Shown here piece after piece: positions 1-4,599 of a DNA stretch of 6,282 nt (its first letter is position 1; each line of letters opens with the position of its first letter). The notes below the pieces were generated by a model, which was not told where the DNA came from, searched no databases, and saw only the letters and a list, made by a program, of their open reading frames with translations. Origin of the DNA: JBBCJM01 sp037190175. Its GTDB lineage: Bacteria; Pseudomonadota; Alphaproteobacteria; Rhodobacterales; Rhodobacteraceae. The translations under genes were made by a program, and so were the position numbers. Location: positions 1-6,282 of the forward strand of contig JBBCJM010000016.1 of assembly GCA_037190175.1 (NCBI GenBank), read 5' to 3'.

Positions 1-1143
1 GACCCGGAGGACTACGGCCCGCTGCTGGACGAGCTGAAGGCGCGCGACGGGGCGACCAGCGTGGAGTTCCGCCAGCGGCTGGCGGCGACCGCCTATGCCC
101 GCACGGCGGCCTATGACGCCGCGGTCTCGGGCTGGATGGCCGGGGCGATGGGCGAGGCCGCGCCGCGGCGGCGGTCCTTCGCCGGCCGGCTGGCGCAGGG
201 GCTGCGCTATGGCGAGAACCCGCATCAGGCCGCGGCCTTCTACCGCGACGGTTCGGGCCGGCCGGGGGTGGCGACCGCCCGCCAGTGGCAGGGCAAGGAG
301 CTGTCCTACAACAACATCAACGACACCGACGCGGCCTTCGAGCTGGTGGCCGAGTTCGACCCCGCCCGCGGCCCGGCCTGCGCCATCATCAAGCACGCCA
401 ACCCCTGCGGGGTGGCGCAGGGTGCGACGCTGGCCGAGGCCTATGCGCGGGCCTGGGACTGCGACCGGGTGTCGGCCTTCGGCGGCATCGTGGCGCTGAA
501 CCAGGCGCTGGACGGCGAGACGGCGGAGAGGATCGCCGAGATCTTCACCGAGGTGGTGATCGCCCCGGGCGCCTCCGACGAGGCCAAGGCGGTCTTCGCG
601 GCCAGGAAGAACCTGCGGCTGCTGACCACCGAGACGCTGCCCGACCCCCGGGCGGCGGGGCTGGCGTTCCGGCAGGTGGCGGGCGGGTTCCTGGTGCAGG
701 ACCGCGACGCGGCCGGGATCTCCCGCGCCGACCTGAAGGTCGTGACGAAGCGCGCCCCCTCCGAGGCGGAGCTGGCCGACCTGATCTTCGCCTTCACCGT
801 GGCCAAGCACGTGAAGTCGAACGCCATCGTCTATGCCCGCGACGGGGCCACGGTGGGGATCGGCGCGGGGCAGATGAGCCGGGTGGACTCGACCCGCATC
901 GCCGCCCGCAAGGCGCAGGACATGGCCGAGGCCCTGGGGCTGGCCGCCCCGCCCACGCAGGGATCGGTGGTGGCCTCCGACGCCTTCTTCCCCTTCGCCG
1001 ACGGGCTGATCGCGGCGGCCGAGGCCGGGGCGACGGCGGTGATCCAGCCCGGCGGCTCGCTGCGCGACGACGAGGTGATCGCGGCCGCCGATGCCGCCGG
1101 GCTCGCCATGGTCTTCACCGGCCGCCGCCATTTCCGGCACTGA
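1..1143 (+). CDS. purH: Bifunctional AICAR transformylase/IMP cyclohydrolase PurH, 5'-truncated by the window edge
   Basis: The reading frame is open from base 1 to the TGA at 1141-1143, giving 380 residues. PurH is usually about 530 residues, so roughly the first 150, most of the IMP cyclohydrolase domain, lie outside the window. The enzyme formylates AICAR with 10-formyl-THF and then closes the ring to IMP, in the cytoplasm. Seen here: the end of the cyclohydrolase domain (TAYARTAAYDAAVSGW), the RYGENPHQ motif opening the transformylase domain near base 208, KELSYNNINDTDAA, and IKHANPCG, whose Lys-His pair (bases 391-396) matches the catalytic Lys-His of the family. Further on come SAFGGIVALN, KHVKSNAIVYA, GIGAGQMSRVDSTR, IQPGGS and the C-terminal FTGRRHFRH, all typical. 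The GTG at 61 is internal and not a start. The stop is 1 nt before lspA, which suggests co-transcription and coupled translation. Confidence 0.97.
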   Translation, partial: DPEDYGPLLDELKARDGATSVEFRQRLAATAYARTAAYDAAVSGWMAGAMGEAAPRRRSFAGRLAQGLRYGENPHQAAAFYRDGSGRPGVATARQWQGKELSYNNINDTDAAFELVAEFDPARGPACAIIKHANPCGVAQGATLAEAYARAWDCDRVSAFGGIVALNQALDGETAERIAEIFTEVVIAPGASDEAKAVFAARKNLRLLTTETLPDPRAAGLAFRQVAGGFLVQDRDAAGISRADLKVVTKRAPSEAELADLIFAFTVAKHVKSNAIVYARDGATVGIGAGQMSRVDSTRIAARKAQDMAEALGLAAPPTQGSVVASDAFFPFADGLIAAAEAGATAVIQPGGSLRDDEVIAAADAAGLAMVFTGRRHFRH

Positions 1144-1144
1144 G

Positions 1145-1627
1145 ATGCGGCTGATCGGGGCGGTGGCGGCGGCGGTGTTCCTGCTCGACCAGGCCAGCAA
1201 GTGGCTGGTCGTGGTGGGGATGGACCTGATGAACCGCGGGACCATCGAGGTCTGGCCGCCCTTCCTCACCTTCCGCATGGCCTGGAACCGGGGGGTGAAC
1301 TTCGGGCTCATGGCCGGCGACGGCGAGCTGACCCGCTGGCTGCTGGCCGCCGTGGCGCTGGCGATCTGCGCCGCGGTGCTGTGGTGGATGCGCGGCCCGC
1401 AGGGCTGGCCCGTGCGGGTGGCGGCGGGGCTGCTGATCGGCGGTGCCTTGGGCAATGTGGTCGACCGGCTGGTCTGGGGCGCGGTGGCCGATTTCCTGAA
1501 CATATCCTGCTGCGGCATCGACAACCCCTTCGCCTTCAACGTGGCCGACATCTCGATCTTCCTCGGCGCGGTGGGGCTGGCGCTGCTGGCCGGCAGCGGG
1601 ACGCCGGCCGGGCGAAAGACCCCGTGA
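1145..1627 (+). CDS. lspA: Lipoprotein signal peptidase (signal peptidase II)
   Basis: The product has 160 residues, normal for LspA. This inner-membrane aspartyl protease cleaves the signal peptide of diacylglyceryl-modified prolipoproteins just before the lipobox cysteine. Four hydrophobic segments are visible at about residues 3-25, 64-82, 89-109 and 132-151. Family motifs are DQASKW (15-20), NRGVNFG (48-54), GNVVDR (103-108), GAVADF (112-117) and FNVADI (131-136). Asp107 and Asp135 fit the catalytic pair. The ATG at 1145 follows the purH stop in TGAGATG with no clear Shine-Dalgarno, so translation is probably coupled to purH. An in-frame ATG at 1091 lies inside purH and would add 18 residues ahead of the conserved N-terminus, so it was not chosen. 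Odd point: adjacent cysteines (121-122) lie in the loop between the catalytic aspartates. The lipoprotein gene 52 nt downstream is a likely substrate. Confidence 0.96.
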   Translation: MRLIGAVAAAVFLLDQASKWLVVVGMDLMNRGTIEVWPPFLTFRMAWNRGVNFGLMAGDGELTRWLLAAVALAICAAVLWWMRGPQGWPVRVAAGLLIGGALGNVVDRLVWGAVADFLNISCCGIDNPFAFNVADISIFLGAVGLALLAGSGTPAGRKTP

Positions 1628-1651
1628 CGACCGCCGCCCGATGGGCTAAGA
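1624..1651 (+). promoter_or_regulatory. Weak candidate promoter before the lipoprotein gene
   Basis: GTGACG (1624-1629) and CTAAGA (1646-1651) are separated by 16 nt and lie just upstream of the ribosome binding site of the lipoprotein gene, partly overlapping the lspA stop. Each box matches the sigma-70 consensus only partly. The gene may simply be read through from purH-lspA, so this is a guess based on position and spacing. Confidence 0.2.
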
Positions 1652-1679
1652 CGGCGGCACGGGCAGGAAGGAGCGGCGG

Positions 1680-2195
1680 ATGCGGGCGGGACGGTTCGGC
1701 TTGGGCCTTGCGGGCGGGGCGCTGCTTCTGCTGGCGGCCTGCGGCGGCGACGGCGAGCCGCGGCTGATGAACCTGCGCCAGACCGGCGACGGGCCGGACG
1801 AATTCGCCATCCTGCCGCCGAAGCCGCTGGAACTGCCCGCCTCGCTGCAGGAACTGCCCGAGCCCACGCCGGGCGGGGGCAACCGCACCGACCCCACGCC
1901 CCACGCCGACGCCATCGTGGCGCTGGGCGGCCGGGCGGAGGCCGGGACGGCGGGCGATGCCGGGCTCTTGAGCCACACCGGCCGCTACGGCCGCGCCGCC
2001 GACATCCGCGCGGTGACCGCGGCCGAGGACCTGGAGTTCCGCCGCAGCAACAAGGGCCGGGTGCTGGAGCGGATCTTCAACGTCAACGTCTATTACCGCG
2101 CCTATCGCGACCAGTCGCTGGACCAGCACGCCGAACTGGCCCGCTGGCGCCGCGCCGGCATCCGCACCCCCTCGGCCCCGCCGGAACGCGACTGA
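1680..2195 (+). CDS. DUF3035-type lipoprotein of unknown function
   Basis: The product has 171 residues. A short basic N-terminus (MRAGR) is followed by a hydrophobic stretch and the lipobox L18-A19-A20-C21, so it should be cut by signal peptidase II before Cys21 and lipid-anchored. Residue +2 is Gly, not Asp; under the enterobacterial rule this favours the outer membrane, but that rule is uncertain in alphaproteobacteria. The mature part has no membrane segment. It carries EPRLMNL (26-32), GPDEFAILPPKPLELP (38-53), a Pro/Gly/Asn-rich stretch with DPTP (71-74), and a charged C-terminal part with AAEDLEFRR (114-122) and FNVNVYYRAYR (133-143), followed by WRRAGIRT. I recognise this pattern as DUF3035, small Rhodobacterales lipoproteins with no assigned role. 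An AGGAAGGAG site (1665-1673) lies 6 nt before the ATG and fixes the start. From memory, relatives often follow lspA and precede M16 peptidase genes; here convergent pncB follows instead. Confidence 0.88.
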   Translation: MRAGRFGLGLAGGALLLLAACGGDGEPRLMNLRQTGDGPDEFAILPPKPLELPASLQELPEPTPGGGNRTDPTPHADAIVALGGRAEAGTAGDAGLLSHTGRYGRAADIRAVTAAEDLEFRRSNKGRVLERIFNVNVYYRAYRDQSLDQHAELARWRRAGIRTPSAPPERD

Positions 2196-2207
2196 GGCCG
2201 CCCCGAT

Positions 2208-2224
2208 GGGGGCTTCGCGCCCCC
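2208..2224 (+). terminator. GC-rich hairpin after the lipoprotein gene
   Basis: GGGGGC (2208-2213) and GCCCCC (2219-2224) form a perfect 6-bp stem around the 5-nt loop TTCGC, 12 nt after the lipoprotein stop codon. There is no following T tract, so a classical intrinsic terminator is not shown. Position and GC content favour a role in 3'-end formation or transcript stability. The same stem core and loop recur in the hairpin on the pncB side, read on the minus strand. Confidence 0.5.
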
Positions 2225-2226
2225 CA

Positions 2227-2265
2227 GCCAGTGGTTCACTCGAACCAATGGCGTAAACCACTGGC
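2227..2265. repeat. Inverted repeat with three CCANTGG heptamers and two alternative stems
   Basis: GCCAGTGGTT (2227-2236) and AACCACTGGC (2256-2265) are perfect 10-bp inverted arms around a 19-nt spacer. Inside, TGGTTC (2232-2237) and GAACCA (2242-2247) form a second stem with loop ACTC, which extends outward to CCA/TGG (2228-2230, 2249-2251) across one G/A mismatch. The two stems share the left arm and cannot form together. CCANTGG occurs three times, at 2228, 2245 and 2258. No coding frame is supported here. It could be a dispersed intergenic repeat, a protein-binding site or an RNA 3' structure. Confidence 0.6.
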
Positions 2266-2300
2266 AACCCCGCGGGATATTTTTGGCTCGAAAGAGAAGC
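2266..2300 (+). repeat. Intergenic signature element, plus-strand copy
   Basis: This stretch contains the 8-bp palindrome CCCGCGGG (2269-2276) and then GATATTTTTGG and a purine-rich run (GAAAGAGAAG). A related block occurs inverted at 2333-2362. Both read as CCCCGCGG, then a purine-rich step, TAYTT and a GG-containing tail ending in A/G-rich sequence. From memory, such blocks are frequent downstream of genes in Rhodobacterales; I could not check this. It lies downstream of the lipoprotein gene, in that gene's direction. Confidence 0.5.
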
Positions 2301-2307
2301 GGGAGCG

Positions 2308-2332
2308 GGGACAATTTGATTCAAACTGTCCC
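2308..2332. repeat. Central hairpin between the two inverted elements
   Basis: GGGACA (2308-2313) pairs with TGTCCC (2327-2332). After one A/C mismatch, TTTG (2315-2318) pairs with CAAA (2322-2325) around the loop ATT. This gives 10 paired positions and one mismatch, with centre at 2320. It is AT-richer than its surroundings and sits near the midpoint of the two convergent elements, so it could act on transcripts from either side. No T tract follows on either strand. Confidence 0.5.
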
Positions 2333-2362
2333 TCATCTTGGTCCAAGTACTCCGCGGGGGTC
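2333..2362 (-). repeat. Intergenic signature element, minus-strand copy
   Basis: Read on the minus strand this is CCCCCGCGGAGTACTTGG followed by ACCAAGATGAG. It resembles the element at 2266-2300 (shared CCCCGCGG, TAYTT, GG and purine-rich tail) but points the opposite way, downstream of pncB. Together the two copies could pair into a long imperfect stem enclosing the central hairpin. The minus-strand copy follows directly after a GC hairpin, an arrangement I recall as common at gene ends in Rhodobacterales. Confidence 0.5.
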
Positions 2363-2382
2363 CGGGGGCGCGAAGCCCCCGG
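2362..2382 (-). terminator. Strong GC hairpin downstream of pncB
   Basis: CCGGGGGC (minus strand, bases 2382-2375) and GCCCCCGG (2369-2362) form a perfect 8-bp stem with loop TTCGC. It lies 55 nt past the pncB stop. No T tract follows, so factor-independent termination is not proven; a structure that halts or protects the 3' end is the simplest reading. Confidence 0.5.
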
Positions 2383-2421
2383 CGCTCTCCACCGATACGA
2401 CGCCGGCAAGACAGGCGCTCC

Positions 2422-2437
2422 CGGGCCAGGGGGCCCG
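2422..2437 (-). terminator. Hairpin abutting the pncB stop codon
   Basis: CGGGCC (minus strand, 2437-2432) pairs with GGCCCG (2427-2422) around a 4-nt loop, a perfect 6-bp stem that begins at the base right after the pncB TAG. There is no T tract on the minus-strand side. It may be the first of two stacked 3' hairpins of the pncB transcript, the second being at 2362-2382. Confidence 0.35.
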
Positions 2438-3730
2438 CTAGACCGTCACCGCCAGCGGCTCCTGCGCGCCCACGCCGAACACCCGCTTGTAGCGTTTGAT
2501 CTCCTCGCGCGGCCCCATCGCCTTGTTGGGGTTGTCCGAGAGCTTCACCGTGGGCCGGCCCTCGGCCGCCACCGCCTTGCAGACCAGGCTGAAGGGCGCC
2601 AGCGCGTCGCCCTCCACCAGCCCGCGGAAGTCGTTGGTCAGCATGGTTCCCCAGCCGAAGGACACCTTCACCCGCCCGGCGAAGCGCGCGTGCAGTTCCT
2701 CGATCTTCTCCACGTCCAGCCCGTCGGAAAAGATCACCAGCTTGGTCGCGGGATCCTCGCCGCGGTCCTGCCACCAGCGGATCGCGGTCTCGGCCCCGCG
2801 CGCCGGGTCGCCCGAATCGATGCGGATGCCGGTCCAGCCCGCCAGCCAGTCGGGGGCGCGGGCCAGGAACCCCTCGGTCCCGAAGGTGTCGGGCAGGATG
2901 ATGCGCAGGTTGCCGTCGTGTTCCTCGTGCCAGTCGGCCAGCACCTGATAGGGCGCCTGCGCCAGCTCGGCGTCGTCCTCGGCCAGCGCGGCATAGACCA
3001 TCGGCAGCTCATGGGCATTGGTGCCGATCGCCTCGATGTCGCGGCGCATGGCGATCAGGCAGTTGGAGGTGCCGATGAAGGCATTGCCCAGCCCCTCGAT
3101 CATCGCCTGCACGCACCAGTCCTGCCAGAGGAAGCCATGCCGCCGCCGGGTGCCGAAATCGGCGATCTTCAGCCCGGGGATCGCCCGCAGCCGCTCGATC
3201 TTCTCCCACAGCTTGGTCATGGCGCGGGCGTAGAGCACCTGCAGCTCGAACCGGCCCATCCGCTCCAGCACCGCCCGCCCGCGCAGCTCCATCAGCACCG
3301 CGAGCGCCGGGATCTCCCACAGCATCACCTCGGGCCAGCGGCCCTCGAAGGTCAGCTCGAACTGGCCGTCGCGTTTCTCCAGGTGGTAGGGCGGCAGGCG
3401 CATCCCCTCGAACCATTCCATGAAGTCCGACCGGAACATCTGCCGCTTGCCGTAGAAGGTGTTCCCCCGCAGCCAGGTGCTTTCCCCCCGCGCCAGCGAT
3501 AGCGACCGCACGTGGTCCAGCTGCTCGCGCAGCTCGCCCTCGTCGATCAGGTCGGCCAGCCGGACGTGCGAGGTCCGGTTGATCAGGCTGAAGGTGACGT
3601 TGGTGTCGGGTTTGTTGCGGAAAACCGACTGGCACATCAGGAGCTTGTAGAAGTCGGTGTCGATCAGCGACCGCACCACCGGGTCGATCTTCCAGCGGTG
3701 GTTCCAGACGCGCGTGGCGATGTCGACCAT
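2438..3730 (-). CDS. pncB: Nicotinate phosphoribosyltransferase (NAD salvage)
   Basis: The product has 430 residues, within the usual range of bacterial PncB (about 400-440). This cytoplasmic enzyme joins nicotinate and PRPP to nicotinate mononucleotide with ATP hydrolysis, the entry step of the Preiss-Handler route to NAD. Motifs in order: SLIDTDFYKLLM (21-32), FSLINRT (47-53), REQLDHVRSL (68-77), GNTFYGK (89-95), DFGTRRR (191-197), FIGTSN (218-223), GTNAHELPM (236-244), RIDSGDP (303-309), FSDGLD (334-339), SFGWGT (357-362) and PTVKLSDNPNK (393-403). His240 of GTNAHE appears to match the autophosphorylated histidine of enteric PncB, an alignment made from memory. The frame is open 57 codons further upstream to 3901, but that extension is low-complexity, overlaps yqiJ and lacks family sequence. 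The ATG at 3730 has a strong ribosome binding site and yields the expected MVDIATRVWNHRWKIDP start. The gene is convergent to the lipoprotein gene and divergent from yqiJ. Confidence 0.96.
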   Translation of the reverse strand: MVDIATRVWNHRWKIDPVVRSLIDTDFYKLLMCQSVFRNKPDTNVTFSLINRTSHVRLADLIDEGELREQLDHVRSLSLARGESTWLRGNTFYGKRQMFRSDFMEWFEGMRLPPYHLEKRDGQFELTFEGRWPEVMLWEIPALAVLMELRGRAVLERMGRFELQVLYARAMTKLWEKIERLRAIPGLKIADFGTRRRHGFLWQDWCVQAMIEGLGNAFIGTSNCLIAMRRDIEAIGTNAHELPMVYAALAEDDAELAQAPYQVLADWHEEHDGNLRIILPDTFGTEGFLARAPDWLAGWTGIRIDSGDPARGAETAIRWWQDRGEDPATKLVIFSDGLDVEKIEELHARFAGRVKVSFGWGTMLTNDFRGLVEGDALAPFSLVCKAVAAEGRPTVKLSDNPNKAMGPREEIKRYKRVFGVGAQEPLAVTV

Positions 3731-3739
3731 GGTGCCGGC

Positions 3740-3746
3740 CCTCCTT
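3740..3746 (-). promoter_or_regulatory. Ribosome binding site that fixes the pncB start
   Basis: On the minus strand AAGGAGG lies 9 nt before the ATG at 3730. It is a near-perfect Shine-Dalgarno match and decides for this start over the longer open frame reaching 3901. Confidence 0.85.
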
Positions 3747-3756
3747 CTCGGCCGCC

Positions 3757-3785
3757 ATCTGAGGCACCCGGGGCGGAAAGTGCAA
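3757..3785 (-). promoter_or_regulatory. Candidate pncB promoter
   Basis: On the minus strand TTGCAC (3785-3780) and TCAGAT (3762-3757) are 17 nt apart, the optimal sigma-70 spacing, and would start a short leader containing the pncB ribosome binding site. Each box matches three of six consensus bases, so support comes mainly from spacing and position. Confidence 0.3.
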
Positions 3786-3815
3786 GCCGGCGTGCGGTTT
3801 TTGCCCTGCGGCGGA

Positions 3816-3844
3816 TTGCGGGGGGCGGCCGGCGCCCCCAATAT
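3816..3844 (+). promoter_or_regulatory. Candidate yqiJ-yqiK promoter
   Basis: TTGCGG (3816-3821) and CAATAT (3839-3844) are 17 nt apart, placing a start of transcription near 3851 and a leader of about 20 nt ahead of the yqiJ ATG. Each box matches three of six consensus bases. The AATATC patch is the only AT-rich hexamer close to the gene. Confidence 0.3.
3821..3839. repeat. GC inverted repeat in the pncB/yqiJ divergent region
   Basis: GGGGGCG (3821-3827) and CGCCCCC (3833-3839) are perfect 7-bp arms around GCCGG. The repeat fills the spacer between the candidate -35 and -10 boxes of yqiJ and lies upstream of the candidate pncB promoter. It could be an operator or simply chance symmetry in GC-rich DNA. 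Confidence 0.35.
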
Positions 3845-3873
3845 CGCAGAAGCGTGAGGGGGAAGGAGCCGCG

Positions 3874-4575
3874 ATGACCGGGGGGGTTCTGTCGGCCGCA
3901 TATCTGCCGTTCAGCCTGGCGCTGGGGCTGCTTCTGGGCCTTCTGGCGCTGGAGCTTGCGGCGCTGCTGTTCGGCGGCAGCCTCATCGGGGGTGGCGACG
4001 GGGCGGATCTGCCCGAGCCGCCCGCCGATTTCGACCTGCCGCCGGGGGCCGAGCCCGACGTCGCCGCGCTCATCGAGGCCAGCGAGGCGATGCCGGCGGC
4101 CCCCTCGGGTGCGCTGGGCCTGCTGGGCCTCGGCCGGGTGCCCTTCGCGGTCTGGCTGGCCTCGGCGCTGGCCGGGTTCGGGATCGGCGGCGTGGCGGTG
4201 CAGGGGCTGGCCTCCGCGCTCTTCGGCGGCCCGCTGCCTGTCTGGCTCGCCGTGGTGCCGGCGGCGGCGGCTGGGCTGGGCGCGGCGCGGGTGCTGGCCG
4301 GGATCGTCGGCAATCTGGTGAAGCCCGTCGAGACCACCGCCACCGGGGCGCAGTTCCTGGGCGGGATGCGCGGCATCGTCACCCAGGGGATCGCCCGCCG
4401 CGGCAGCCCCGCCGAGGTGCGGCTGCGCGACCGCCACGGCAACATGCATTACCTGCGCTGCGAGCCCTTCCGCGACACCGACGTGATCCCCGAGGGGACC
4501 GAGGTGCTGACCCTGCGCGAGCGCCGCCCCGGCGGGCAATGGGGGCTGCGCATCCTGCCGCTGACTGCCGACTGA
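3874..4575 (+). CDS. yqiJ: YqiJ-family OB-fold membrane protein, flotillin partner
   Basis: The product has 233 residues. Hydrophobic segments are at about 11-36, 88-112 and 119-146. A Pro/Asp/Glu-rich stretch (43-80) separates the first two. The second opens with LGLGRVPFAVWL, typical of YqiJ (DUF1449) proteins. From about 160 to 229 a soluble domain runs FLGGMRGIVTQGIARRGSPAEV, RDRHGNMHYLRCEP, PEGTEVLTL and LRILPL, a beta-rich pattern that fits the OB fold of YqiJ and, more distantly, of NfeD proteins. Such proteins are encoded beside flotillins (yqiJ-yqiK in E. coli; yuaF-yuaG in Bacillus is a parallel case) and are thought to work with them in the membrane. A ribosome binding site, AAGGAG (3863-3868), lies 5 nt before the ATG. 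The flotillin gene follows after 24 nt, so the two are very likely one operon. The exact biochemical role is unknown. The symbol is by family resemblance. Confidence 0.88.
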   Translation: MTGGVLSAAYLPFSLALGLLLGLLALELAALLFGGSLIGGGDGADLPEPPADFDLPPGAEPDVAALIEASEAMPAAPSGALGLLGLGRVPFAVWLASALAGFGIGGVAVQGLASALFGGPLPVWLAVVPAAAAGLGAARVLAGIVGNLVKPVETTATGAQFLGGMRGIVTQGIARRGSPAEVRLRDRHGNMHYLRCEPFRDTDVIPEGTEVLTLRERRPGGQWGLRILPLTAD

Positions 4576-4599
4576 CCTTTTTTCGCAAGGAGATTTGCC

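Noticed and set aside
1536..2774. A minus-strand open frame of 412 codons under the lipoprotein gene and the intergenic region
   Set aside because: It is a low-complexity shadow in GC-rich DNA that crosses the pncB stop and the palindromes. No motif or ribosome binding site supports it.
2231..3502. A plus-strand open frame of 423 codons across the intergenic region and antisense to pncB
   Set aside because: Its sequence is Pro/Gln/His/Arg-rich with no domain, and the minus strand encodes an intact pncB with all family motifs.
3731..3901. N-terminal extension of pncB by 57 codons
   Set aside because: It lacks family sequence, overlaps the start of yqiJ and would skip the strong AAGGAGG site 9 nt before the ATG at 3730.
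4576..4599. The run of six T between the YqiJ and flotillin genes as an intrinsic terminator
   Set aside because: No stable GC stem precedes it. The short gap and the strong downstream ribosome binding site fit an operon.
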